Source: Symsagittifera roscoffensis
Taxonomy: Eukaryota; Xenacoelomorpha; Acoela; Convolutidae
DNA length: 64,000 nucleotides
NCBI RefSeq assembly: GCF_963678635.1
Contig: NC_087068.1
Location: forward strand, 42,991,649-43,055,648
Direction: 5' to 3'
Shown in pieces: positions 20,505 through 32,097 of the stretch (position 1 is the stretch's first letter; each line of letters opens with the position of its first letter). Below the pieces are notes generated by a model. The model saw nothing but the letters and a program-made list of their open reading frames with translations, was not told the origin of the DNA and ran no database searches. The position numbers were made by a program, and so were the translations under genes.

Positions 20505-22103
20505 CCACAGGTGCAAAGATTATTAATTTTAAAATTAAAGTTGTCTTTAATTTTTTAGATTGTGGGATGAATGTTTTTACGTGGTTGATTTCTAAGTCGT
20601 GATAATTCTCTATGTTCTGATTTCTCTACTTGTTCTTGTGGTAGAATTTTTTCTATCGTTTTTCTATTTTTTCTTTCTTTTTGAGGTATTTTTTGGTCTG
20701 GCGTTTTTGTATTGTTTTTAGTTGTGGTTTGTTTTGGAGTTTGATTTTCATGATGAACGTTGTCTTGTTCATCTATTTTTTTTTCTGTATGTGAATGATT
20801 TTGAATAACTTTTAAACCTGTGAAAGAATATAATTGAGTTAATTCGCGTAGCGCGTACTCTTTTGGGTAGTAGGGAAATAGATTGTTACGATGTTGAACA
20901 ATTTCTTTTTGATTCGAATCGGTGAGTTTATACGTTACGTCAGTAGGTTTGGCAATTATTTGGTATGGTCCTTTTCGAAGGGGTTGTAATTTTTTTAGAA
21001 ATTCCTTTTTGTGTATTAAAGTTAGGTATTAAAACAAATGTTCCATTTTTTAAATCTGTGGCTGGTGTAAAGCGTGAATTAACTTGTCCGTTAATGTTTT
21101 GCCTTTGTAACAATTTCTTTGTTATTTTTTGGTAAATTTCATTGTGTTTTTATTCCTATTTAAAATCCATTCGGTATGTGTGCCGGAGGCTAATTTAAGA
21201 ATTTGTGGGTGATGAAAATGATCTTCATCATGTGTGTGTAAAGGTAGGTTATAACAAATTGAGTCTTTATTTGGTTGGCAATAACCTTGTGCATTTTAAT
21301 GAGAATTTGCTGTAAATATAATTGGTTTTCGTGGCTTTTGATTAAAAACCATTTCGTATGGTGACATTCCTAGAGTTGTCGTGATTGTGAATTATATGCT
21401 AAGGGAAATAATTTTACATCTGCTGACCATTCTGTGTATTTTGTATCATTTCCATTTATGATAAATCTGAGATATTCTTGTAGTGAACGGTTCAAACGTT
21501 CGACTAAACCGTTTGTCCAAGGTGGATGAGATGTACGTGGTTTATGTTTGATGTTATTTAAGTGGCATAGTGTGATGATTTCATTATTCATAAATTCTGT
21601 ACCGTTGTCTGTAACTAAGATTTCGAGTAATCCGAATTTAGCTATCCAGTGTTCATAAAGTGTCGTGTAGGCATAATAAGCGTTACAATGTGGTACTGGG
21701 TTGAGTGCTATATAATGTGTAAATGCGTCAACAATTACCATAATGTAGGAGTTTCCTTCTGAGGATGGTGAAATTGGTCCTTTTGTATCGAATGAAATGC
21801 GATGGTTTAAATATAAATTTTGTCCTTCAAAATCTTGTTTTTGTGCTATTTGTTTTTGATTTGGGTAAGGTTTATTTAATTGACATACTATGCAATCATT
21901 GCATAATACTTTTATCCAAATTGGTGCATTTGGGAAATAAAAATATTGTGTAAAGTTTGAGTATGTTTTCTGTGATCCGAAGTGTCCTTTAGTATTTTGG
22001 GTATGTGAGATGTTAAAAGCTATTTATATCATACTTAAAGGAAGACAGGGAACTTTAGAATCATTTAATTGATATTCTAGAAGATCTGTATTTTCATTAA
22101 TTT
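20505..22103 (-). mobile_element. Ty3/gypsy 3' fragment (integrase), duplicated copy
   Basis: Matches the 3' end of the full element at 31,057-32,655. The open part (21,370-21,741) encodes the integrase core with LVTDNGTEFMNNEI, the second catalytic Asp, and SHPPWTNGLVERLNR, the catalytic Glu region. The full element has stop codons in this stretch while this copy does not, so this fragment preserves the better version. Downstream, the GPY-type tail is frameshifted near 21,000. The 5' edge of the fragment at 22,103 is the tandem-duplication breakpoint. Confidence 0.8.
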
Positions 22104-22959
22104 GGAATTTTTGGATTCAAAAGAAAAACTTGTGGCCTTAGAGCTCTTTGAGTTTCTAGAGCAAGTTCTGGTTAACATTTTTCATAAAGTTAACTCAATA
22201 TAAGAAAACTGGAGCAATAGCTAAAATTAATTCGCTGTCAAATCTGTTAGCTGAAAACCATTTTCAAAAATGGAAGTTGATTTTGTCTTAAACAAAAGAA
22301 AGGAAATTAATTTAAAAAAAATTTACCTTAGATTCTTAACTGAGACTCTTACTTACGACGGGAGGGGGTAGGTAGGAGGAGCTATGCTGAGAAAAACGCA
22401 CTTTTCCTTGATAATTTTTTTTTCATATGCTGATCTACGGGGTTGTTTTTAGCAAACGTAATTGCCCATTTTAACGGCCAAATTTTAGACTAAAAAGAAA
22501 CTTTTCAAACTGGTAATCTAGAAAACGAAAAAACATTGAAATCCCCTAATTATAAGCCCTTAACATGATAACTCCACCAAAATTTAACTCCCTTTTAAAA
22601 CCGATATTTTGTTTCAATTTGATAGTTTTTTTTTAAATTAAAGGAGTATTCCATTTAAGAGTACTAATTGAGGCCTGAAAATCCAGTCATAAATCCTCAT
22701 TCACGCGTTTAAAACAGCAATAACCTTCATGATGCTAATTGAAAGCAGTATTAAAAATTTTAAAATTGTACATAAAATTATACTGTCTTACACATGAACG
22801 ATTGTTTTACCATTCTACGAGCTATAATTTTTGAAGCCTCCTTTAACTTCACTGTATCCTCCAAAGACAAACAAATACTGGTGGTACACTTTTTGGTACA
22901 TAAATACTAATAAAACATTTTATCCTCCAAAGACAAACAAATACAAAAGCAGTACTAAC

Positions 22960-23857
22960 GGAACTCTATGCATGTGAGTATGGGAATACTAGCCCCTGCT
23001 TGCATAAATGCCTTCTTAACAAATAAAAACGGAAAAAACATACTATTGTTTTTAGAAGCCTTTAAAAAATTAACTCCTGACAGTAAACCCCTGAAAAAAC
23101 TTTTCTGGATTTCGAGCTTGCTGCTCTTCAAGCGCTTCGAAAAAACTTCAAGAATCCGAGCTGTCTGGATGTTTCTTTGCATTTTTCTTAAAGTTATACG
23201 AGAAAAAATGCGGCACTCGGATTGAAAAAAGGAGTACCAAACAAACCACGAGCTTGCATTAGCATTTCAATTTTTACACTCACTGGCTTTCGAAAAAGAA
23301 TAGGAAACTCGCACCAAAATATAGTCGAGGAAATACAAATTGTATGCAATCGCACGATAAAAGAGTTGGCAAAATTGCCAAAATTGATGAGCTCTGCCTG
23401 TAATTTGGGTCTAATTGCATGAAAAAAATAAGTCTCGAGCCGAAAAATTCTATTCCTCTTTCACTATGGAACCAAAAAGATTTGGCAACATCTGGTTTGG
23501 CAAAAACAACAAACGCTGTGGAGAGCTGGCATAGAGTCATATTTGAGTGGTTCACACCCTAATATTTATAAATGATTTGCAAACTTGCAAAAAGTTGCTT
23601 CCCTTCAAAAACTTAGTTTCTGCAACGCGTCGAGCGGGCACCAAATTACAAAAAAGAAAAAGTACCGCGTCCTAAACGAAAATGCGCAGAATATGATGCA
23701 GATTTACGAAAAGAAAACTGATTTGAATTTCTTTCCTGCATTTAATCCCGGAACAATCGCTCCTTTGGTGGGACGCCAGGCTGGGACTAGGGGCTGGCAT
23801 TCCTTAAGACATTGCGTTGTATACCGAAAACTCAAAAAAAAAATTGACAAACTTTAG
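22960..23857 (+). pseudogene. MULE transposase remnant, copy 3
   Basis: Reads SMGILAPACINAFLTNKNGK and LLFLEAFKKLTPDSKPLKK in one frame, then the DFELAALQAL region after a frameshift, then GNSHQNIVEEIQIVCNR and, after stops, QKVASLQKLSFCNASSG through GRQAGTRGWHSLRHC to KKKIDKL. Compared with copy 2 it keeps a longer open frame in the first part. It remains non-functional and the N-terminal zinc-finger and DGTF parts are lacking. Confidence 0.65.
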
Positions 23858-25113
23858 ATGATTCGAACAAATAGCTAAGTTTCACTATAAAGTGATTGAC
23901 ATTGAAAAAACTTAGATTAGATCAATCAACGTTTTAGTCACAACCAGTTTTCATTCCATAATTCAGTTTAATTCAGCCAAATAATCTATTATTAGCAAGA
24001 TTATTTTCAAGATCAAGTTCAATTTTGGAGAACCCTAATTGTTTTGCTTAATAATTTAAATCAAGTCAATCGGATTAGTTTTCAAATTCATATTAAAGTG
24101 TAGGCTATCGGCAATGTCATTTCTGTTCAAATCTAAACCGCATTTAGCATCTTGCTTGTTATTTTGATTTGTTTTGCAAAAATTTTTGCAATTAAAGCTT
24201 TGATGATTACCGAATTTCTTTCAAGTATACTTTACTTTGTTTCTAACAATTGTTATTAAAAAGGGTTAAACTGTAGTGTGGTTATCTAACTTTGTGGTTA
24301 TATGAGAGGGGGTTAGGAAAAAAAGGGTTAAAAACACGGGGTGATAAGCTTGGGAACCTTAAAAACACCCTGGAGCGGGCACCAAATTACAAAAAAGAAA
24401 AAGTACCACGTCCTAAACGAAAATGCGCAGAATATTATGCAGATTTACGAAAAGAAAACTGATTTGCATTTCTTTCCTGCATTTAATCCCGGAACAATCG
24501 CTCCTTTGGTGGGACGCCAGGCTGGGACTAGGGGCTGGCATTCCTTAAGACATTGCGTTGTATACCGAAAACTCAAAAAAAAATTGACAAACTTTAGATG
24601 ATTCGAACAAATAGCTAAGTTTCACTATAAAGTGATTGGCATTAAAAAAACTTAGATTAGATCGATCAACGTCTTAGTCACAACCAGTTTTCATTCCATA
24701 ATTCAGTTTAATTCAGCCAAATAATCTATTATTAGCAAGATTGTTTTCAAGATCAGGTACAATTTTGGATAAACCTAATCGTTTTGCTTAATAATTTAAA
24801 TCAAGTCAATCGGATTAGCTTTCAATTTCATATTAAAGTGTAGGCTATCGGCAAAATCATTTCGTTTCAAATCTAAACCGCATTTAGCAGCTTGCTAGTT
24901 ATTTTGATTTGTTTTGCAAAAATTTTTGCAATTAAATCTTTGATGTTTACCGAATTCCTTTCAAGTAAACTTCACTTTGTTTCTAACAATTGTTATTAAA
25001 AAGGGTTAAACTGTAGTGTGGTTATCTAACTTTGTGGTTATATGAGAGGAGGTTAGGAAAAAAGGGGTTAAAAACACTGGGTGATAAGCTTGGGAACCTT
25101 AAAAACACCCTGG
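23632..25113 (+). repeat. Internal tandem duplication of 741 bases within U2
   Basis: The segment starting GAGCGGGCACCAAATTAC at 23,632 begins again at 24,373. The join reads AACACCCTGGAGCGGGCACC, with the sequence before it equal to the end of the unit (ACACCCTGGATGAATTTT at about 25,109). The two original sequences share GA at the breakpoint. U1 has only a single copy, so this arose after the U1/U2 split or was lost from U1. Confidence 0.85.
24374..24601 (+). pseudogene. Second copy of the MULE transposase C-terminal end
   Basis: Repeats the last codons of the remnant at 23,632-23,857: SGHQITKKKKYHVLNENAQN to KKKLTNF. One A fewer in the final A-run changes the last residues. Produced by the 741-base duplication. 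Confidence 0.65.
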
Positions 25114-27296
25114 ATGAATTTTATCTCACTCTTAGTGGTTGGTACAAAAACTGAAACACAACCAAAGACAATGTTAATGTCCAAGTTCAGTGATTGATAC
25201 AAATACTGTAACGAAGCAATCCAGGCATAATCTGAAAGTTTTCTGCAAAAAATGATAACTAGCATTATTGATATGAGAGATTATCTTTTTCCCTGACTCA
25301 AACTTTTTTATTCTCGCCCTTTCAACTTTTTCTTGAACTGAGAACAAACAAAGCGGTAGGGTGGAATTCTTACAGCCAAGTTTGAGGTATAACAACAAAC
25401 CGAAAGGCAAATCCAGATTTTACGCTCTAAATTGCTTAACTTCTAAGACCATTTTCTGCTTTTACCTACAAATGTTCACAAAACTTTTTTATCATCTCAA
25501 AAGCATGATCTCATATGATTATTCCGTTATCTCAAATAATTTATAGATAATATTTTATAATTTACCGGTCAATTTTTTCCACTCCGCATAATTTAAAAAA
25601 TCATTCTCTTCGAAAACCTAATAAGTGCATTTTTTTAACCAAAGTAAACTTGTATAAAAGATGATAATTCTTTTTAAAAAGGGCTGGGATTTAATGCTCA
25701 CTGTTCATTTAAAAATTTGTTAAAACTTTGAGTAAATTTTGTCAAAAATGGTCCTTGAAAATGTTTGTCTGAAATGGTCCCTTTGGAAATGGATTTTAAT
25801 CATTTTTTTAACATTCTGAGCTTTAATTTGAGTTGAATTTTGTTCATGTAGAGTTGTTTAGCTTTTGTTTTAATTAAGCGGAAAAAAAATTAATTATTGT
25901 CTCAAAAATGTTTCTTTAATTTATTTTTGCTCAAAAAATATGTCCAAAACAATTGAAAAAGGCTTTTTTCAATCTTTAATCATTTGGATTGAACAAAAAA
26001 ACTAGTTGATTAATGGCTCAATCAGAACTCATGTTTTCTTTGTAGGGAAAACGGACCTTACTCCGTAAAAACAAGATCCGATAAAAATAATCATTTTTCG
26101 GGCGACCGTTATTTTGATTTGAAATACTTTTATCAAAGAAAGTTTGGTTTGACTACAGAGCGCAAAGATCGCGTCTGAGGCCAAAACCAACTTGAAAAGT
26201 ATAAAGATAAAAGCCATTTAATCTTGTTCTGTGGAAGAGCAGCTCAAAATACCATTCAACTACCTTACGACACACCAGACTTGCTAAAATTTGTGCTGGT
26301 TTGGTACCCACAGTCTTTGTACTATTTTGCCCGCAAACTTTGACCCAATTTTCACTTTTGATTATTGTTGATTTTAAATCCAAAGGACAATACAAAAGCA
26401 ATCGGCAGATTTATTCATCATCGTGTACAACATATCAAATTAATCATTACTTGCATGTAAAAAAAATTATTTTTTGTCAAGTTTCAAAATAATTTTTGGG
26501 TGGAAATGCAATTTGTTGTGCCAAAATGTTTAGCCAGCGAGATGATTTTGTTACTAGGTCAATTTTCTTACAAATTAAAAAGTATATTTGATTAAGAATA
26601 AACAGAAAGGTCACGTTTTGTTTCCGTCATCTTGACCTTCAAGCAACCTAGCGGGACCAAACATTTTAAAAACCTTTTTGAATGGGACTCATTAGAAAAA
26701 AGCATAAAACCAAATCAAATTTCCAGTTATTCGAGCTTTTTTGGGCCCAGAAATCAACGGCAAGCTCTTCAAACTCATTTTGGAATCTCAGGCCCAAAAT
26801 GTTGAGGGTAATTTTTGTTCTACTGTGGGTATTTTTGTGTTGGTTTTGTCCATTAGTTTATATGCTGTATATAGATTTTGGGAAATCCCGAAAACACTTT
26901 TTCACTGAGTTTTTCCCTGATCGAAAATTGGCTGTCCCGCACTGAAGTTTCGTGATAACAATCAACTATATAGGATTTTTATAAAATGTCTCTCTAGAAT
27001 TTAAAAACAATCGTTTGTAGTTGATTCAAAATAGAGTAAACAACTACAACTTTTTGAAGCATTAAAATATGTTATGAATTAATTAAAACCAATTTTTTCA
27101 GCTTCTTTTGAATAACAATTATCAAAACAAAAGGTAACCCAAATTAATCACTTACAGTGATACAGTATCAATTTTTTTGATTAATCTCTCTGTTGTATTA
27201 GTTTCATTTCTTACATTACGAGGCCAAGCTGCGCACTGGATAGGCCCATAGTGTATGTTCCTTCCAGAGACAAGTCTGTAAACATGTTGAAAGTTT

Positions 27297-28343
27297 CCCG
27301 GGTTTACCTCCATAGACCGAAAATGCTAATCATACAATTTTATACACTTAGTCTATGGAAAAATGCTAGTCATACAAATTTCATGCATTTTATACACTTA
27401 GTCTATGGAAAAATGCTAGTCATACAAATTTCATGCATTAGTCGAATTTCAAAGGTATTTTAAAGTTGTTTTGGTATCGAAATTGGTGTCTCTTCATAAA
27501 TAAAAGGAAAAAAATGATATGAAAAAAAAGGCTAACCATACAATTTCCATATATGGAAATTGTATGATTAGAATTTTTTTTTTTAATTTTTTCTGTGAAA
27601 AAAAAAATTTTGAACAATCAATTCAACTGCTGGCAAAGCATTTAAGCGTTTTTTGGGCTGCTACGACTGAAAACTTTGACTTTTTTTGTTTTTGTTTTCT
27701 GAAAAAAAAAATACTAGTCATACAATTTCCATATTTAATTTTTGTGTGTATAACGTAGTCCTGGATATACTAATATTTGATTTTTTTTTGTGTGTATAAC
27801 GTAGTCCTGGATATACTAATATTGGATTTTTTTTCCTTTTCTCTTCATAAATTTTTTCAAAAACGCCGAAAATTCCTCGCTCTTTTGTATGACATGTTTT
27901 TGAATGCCTTGATCAATGTTTGGTAATTTAATAATTCAAATTTTATAAATAATCATTTTTGAAAATTTTTGCCAAAATTTAAAAGTTCATTACTTTCGTT
28001 ATATTGTTTGTCTGAGAAAGAAGTAACACATATCAGGCTGTTTCCAATGCATTTTTAATGCGAAAAGGCCATGCCGTTGGTTACTACGTTTGAGTAATCA
28101 AGGTTTAAATCATTTGTGTTCGGTTACGATCACAACCAAAAAATTTTGAGAAATTAAAAATGTAAAAATTCATTATTTTTGGTTTATGGAAAATGCCAGT
28201 CATACAATTTCCATATATGAAAGAAATACTAATCATAGACCTTTCATGTAATTTTCTGTACGTATGGAATTGCATGAAAAGTGTATGACTAGCATTTTTC
28301 CACATATGGAAATTGTATGATAAGTATTTTTGGTCATCCCGGA
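27297..28343 (+). mobile_element. CCCGGG-ended inverted-repeat element, copy 2
   Basis: Same structure as at 16,738-17,750, with the 30-base perfect palindrome at 27,537-27,566. The right terminus reads CCCGGA. One of the left internal motifs (TATACACTTAGTCTATGGAA) is duplicated in this copy. The TGTGTATAACGTAGTCCTGG phrase is doubled as in copy 1. Confidence 0.65.
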
Positions 28344-29333
28344 TTGTTGCAACGATCAAAGGAAATGGATGAACAAAAGAAGAACAAAGGGAGCGTCCCT
28401 GTTCCGGAATCCGCTTAAATTTCTCAAAAAGCACAGTTTGGCTACGTAATGTAATTCTTAAAAGCAAATTTAAACTTAATTGAATTAATTTGTTCGCTCA
28501 TTAAAGTTCTTTCTGTTTTTTTTTTAAATTTCTGTTTTTTATTCGACTTTCATAATAAATTATAGGTCTCTGTTTTATATGCCAACCTCATGCTCCAATA
28601 AATTTACACCACAACAACCCCTTCCCCCAAGATGTTTGTTAGGATTCGAGTTTTGTAGAAAGCTGCAAAAAAATTATCTACAAAAACAATGTATTTTATG
28701 GATTTAATATACAAAAAAAATCGAGCATCTAGACAATACCTTAGCCAACGAAAATCAATTATAACTAATTTGTGCTTTTAGTTGTTGTTTAATTTGCACT
28801 ACTGCAGTTTTCAAATTCATTCACCGCTTTATTTAGATATCAGTAAAATGGATCACATTCTGAAAAAGTTTTCTTTTCTTTTTGATATACTAGTGGAGAA
28901 AATTAAGCGCAAATTGAAGATTTTATTCTCTCAAAAGCCTGTTTTTTTTTGTCCGTTTTGGACATTGTTTACTTCGGTAATTTTTACTTTTTGGACAATG
29001 TTTACAGAATTTTGAAGTAAATGTTGTCAAAAATGGACATTGAAAACAGCCGTTTAAGAGAGTAAAATCCTGAATTTGCACTTAGTTTTGTCAGTAGTGT
29101 AACTTAAGTGAAGAGGGTTTATTACCAAGTTGACCAAAAATGGAAATATGCGTCAGACAATTAAGAAGCAGAAAAAAAATATGAAACAATTTTTTTCTCT
29201 GATTTCGACGTATAAGTCAACGTAATCCAAAGTGCCTTTGAAAATAGCTAACTTACCTAACAGTTTTGTCAATTGGCACTTAGTGTTGTTCATTAATGTT
29301 GTACAGCTAATATTATAAATTTGTAAAAAGAAC

Positions 29334-29525
29334 CTTGTTTTTTGGTTTGTATTTTTCAAGTTGCAGAAGTGCCCGGACTGCCTCCAGAGATCTCGCTTGT
29401 TGCACAAGACCTGGATCCTCTATCAGCTGTCGTGGATTCTCGTCCATAAATTTTTGCAGTCCCTCGATGTCATTTTTGTACAGCAAATTGTCAATCAAGC
29501 CAAAAGACGAAACAGATGCGGCCAT
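29334..29525 (-). CDS. Start exon 'C' copy 2 of an unknown gene
   Basis: Minus-strand ATG in the context TTTGAAATGGCC, then 64 codons: MAASVSSFGLIDNLLYK, NDIEGLQKFMDENPRQLIED, GLVQQARSLEAVRALL, QLEKYKPKNK, followed by a donor AACAAG|GTTCTT in phase 0. No acceptor precedes the ATG, so it looks like a first coding exon. Composition is soluble and helical with a leucine/acidic pattern; the family is not recognised. No downstream exon could be linked in the remaining Y sequence. If real, the downstream exons of this copy would have to lie beyond the duplicated unit or be missing. Confidence 0.4.
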
Positions 29526-30514
29526 TTCAAAAAAATGAACCGTTAATCGGGTTTTAATCACGTTTTTTTCGTAATACGTCACAATGATTTCACTATGCTG
29601 TGAACAAATCATGAACAGTTCAGATTTTTTTCACGTTGCTCTCAGCGTGCACTAAATTCAAGTTATGGAAGCTGATATTCAGCTTTTTGGGTTCAAACTC
29701 CAAGTCTGATTTTCATTTTCCAAAAAAAAACGATTAAATTAAAGTCAGAAAAGATTGAAGATTATTTTGGCGACAGCTTAACATGTAGCACCGAAGGCGA
29801 ATGTATTAAAGCTTCTTATGGATCAGCGTTTGCTCTCCGCGAACTTTAACAAAAACGAAGAGTCATAAACAGGTGCGGACCTAGGATATTTGCGAAGGAG
29901 TGAGGGGAGGGGGGATATGATTTGCAGCAAAATTTCGAAAACTTCTTTGTCGACAATTTTTATAACATCGACCAATATTGATCTTGCGAGCTCTTCCAAA
30001 TCGAAATATTTTTTTTGAACAAACTTCCGCCGCAGGCAAGTTTAAAAAAAACAGGCCAACAAGGACATTTTTAGGATTTTTTGGAAGGTTTTCAACATCA
30101 ACCACGCTTTATAACCAGATAACTAATTATAGAATGATGGCGAATAAACAATATAAAACATGACAATATGACAAAAATAGGGTGTGAGGATGAGCTCTCA
30201 CTTGACCTCTAGCTTCAAGTCTACTACAGACCGACCAATTTCGATTGCAATGGTGGTACCTCATTGAAGTTTCAGCAACAAAAAACTGCCTTGAGCTGCA
30301 AAATGATTGCAAAAAGCGAAAAAGGAGCCTTCAAAATTTTCTCGTAAATTGATTTTGTAGTCTCCACATTTGGCTGTAGCAACTCATAAAATTTCCCATC
30401 CGATTTTTGAAAATTGTAGGACGAGTAAATAAATTAGGCAAAGATCAGAAAAAACTGCTCCGCCAAAAGGTCGTGGTAGAGGAGAGCAAACTGTTAAATA
30501 TAATAAAAACTAGA

Positions 30515-30769
30515 CTAAATTGTGGGGCTAGTTATTTGAAAGAGTGGCGACTGTGTCGTTGTGTTTTGCTGAGGTGTGGCTCCTATGACTAGAGCTGCCC
30601 CCGGGTAGGGAGGGGGCTCGGACATAGTAATGGCCCTTTGTATTGTCTGCTGGGGTACCTGACTATCACCGTCTGTGGACCTATAACCCCTTCTGGAGTA
30701 GGGTGGGGGCAGGAGTTCTCTGTTTATACTGCTTGTGCTGATCATCACATCTTCTGCCGCTAAAAATAT
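30515..30769 (-). pseudogene. PPPY tail exon 'B', copy 2 (orphan)
   Basis: Same reading as at 19,963-20,217, with LLPPPYSRRGYRS and SEPPPYPGAALVIG. The next feature upstream on its strand is the retrotransposon, so the exons that should precede it are absent. Probably not expressed as part of the original gene. Confidence 0.55.
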
Positions 30770-30886
30770 TATTGGTGTAACACAACGATGCGGGCTAAAA
30801 CTCAAGTGATTAATGATTAACATCAAAAAGAAAAAAACAAACAAAGAGGAAAAATTCCCAGTATTTATTCCGAAACGATAATAGTT

Positions 30887-31040
30887 AGGAGCGGCTTTAG
30901 AGGCCATTATCTTTTCAGGGATTTGACCCCCTCATCAACCAAAGGGTCCCCTTTTGGTATTATTGCATGGCATCCGTTTTTGGTCGACCAACCCTAAAAT
31001 TTTTTAGGTGCTATTGGCGCTAATATATGCTAATTAATAT
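30887..31040 (+). repeat. GGGGCGGAT-family repeat cut at the retrotransposon junction
   Basis: Equivalent to 20,334-20,490. Matches the complete copy at 46,783-47,069 only up to about TATATGCTAATTAA, after which retrotransposon 3' sequence begins. Confidence 0.7.
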
Positions 31041-31106
31041 AGTATATGTTGATGATCCACAGGTGCAAAGATTATTAATTTTAAAATTAAAGTTGTCTTT
31101 AATTTT

Positions 31107-32097
31107 TTAGATTGTGGGATGAATGTTTTTACGTGGTTGATTTCTAAATCGTGATGATTCTCTATGTTCTGATTTCTCTACTCGTTCTTGTGGTAGAATT
31201 TTTTCTATCATTTTTCTATTTTTTCTTTCTTTTTGAGGTATTTTTTGGTGTGGCGTTTTTTTATTGCTTTTAGTTGTGGTTTGTTTTGGAGTTTGATTTT
31301 CATGATGAACGTTGTCTTGTTCATCTATTTTTTTTCTGTATGTGAATGATTTTGAATAACTTTTAAACCTGTGAAAGAATATAATTGAGTTAATTCGCGT
31401 AGCGCGTACTCTTTTGGGTAGTAGGGAAATAGATTGTTGAACAATTTCTTTTTGATTCGAATCGGTGAGTTTATCCGTTACGTCATTAGGTTTGGCAATT
31501 ATTTGGTATGGTCCTTTTCGATGAGGTTGTAATTTTTTAGAAATTCCTTTTTGTGTATTAAAGTTAGGTATTAAAACAAATGTTCCAATTTTTAAATATG
31601 TGGCTGGTGTAAAGCGTGAATTAACTTGTCCGTTAATGTTTTGCCTTTGTAACAATTTCTTTGTTACTTTTTGGTAAATTTCATTGTGTTTTTGTTTCTA
31701 TTTAAAATCCATTCGGCATGTGTGCCGGAGGCTAATATAAGAATTTGTGGGTGATGAAAATGATCTTCATCATGTGTGTGTAAAGGTAGGTTATAACAAA
31801 TTGAGTCTTTATTTGGTTGGCAATAACCTTGTGCATTTTAATGAGAATTTGCTGTAAACATAATTGGTTTTCGTGGCTTTTGATTAAAAACCATTTCGTA
31901 TGGTGACATTCCTAGAGTTGTCGTGATTGTGAATTATATGCTAAGGGAAATAATTTTACATCTGCTGACCATTCTGTGTATTTTGTATCATTTCCATTTA
32001 TGATACATCTGAGATATTCTTGTAGTCAACGGTTCATACCTTCGACTGAACCGTTTGTCCAAGGTGCATGAGATGAACGTGGTTTATGTTTGATGTT
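31107..32097 (-). pseudogene. Retrotransposon integrase, core end and C-terminal tail
   Basis: Continues the integrase after a stop at 32,098. The catalytic Glu region reads SSHAPWTNGSVEGMNR and is followed by another stop; the other copy at 21.5 kb has VERLNRSLQEYL here. After further breaks the last open frame (31,107-31,655, 182 codons) carries LKIGTFVLIPNFNTQKG and PHRKGPYQIIAKPNDVTDKL, the GPY/F-type fold that closes Ty3/gypsy integrases, then a Lys/Arg/Gln-rich tail ending HPTI. The element's 3' boundary lies within 70 bases. Confidence 0.75.

Larger units (their letters stand above)
12148..22103 (+). repeat. Tandem duplication unit U1 (~10 kb)
   Basis: Direct repeat of U2 (22,104 to about 32,655). 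Order in each unit, left to right: a non-coding stretch starting AAAGAAAAACTTGTGGCC, the MULE copy, segment Y, and the 3' end of the Ty3/gypsy element in minus orientation. The join between units at about 22,103 is retrotransposon sequence (TTCATTAATT) running straight into the unit's left end. The left edge of U1 at about 12,148 has unrelated sequence outside, and the right edge of U2 continues into intact retrotransposon. This is the signature of a head-to-tail tandem duplication. Offsets between copies are about 10.55-10.6 kb. Confidence 0.85.
22568..25025 (+). mobile_element. MULE transposon, copy 3, with internal duplication
   Basis: Left terminal motif ATAACTCCACCAAAATTTAA at 22,568. 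Right terminal motif GGGTTAAACTGTAGTGTGGT occurs twice (24,263 and 25,003) because the 3' part is duplicated. Otherwise equivalent to copy 2 at 12.68-14.47 kb. Confidence 0.6.
25555..31040 (+). repeat. Segment Y, copy 2 (in U2)
   Basis: Direct copy of 14,985-20,490 and 41,340-46,945. Its right end at about 31,040 lies in the middle of a GGGGCGGAT repeat and adjoins the retrotransposon. Confidence 0.85.
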
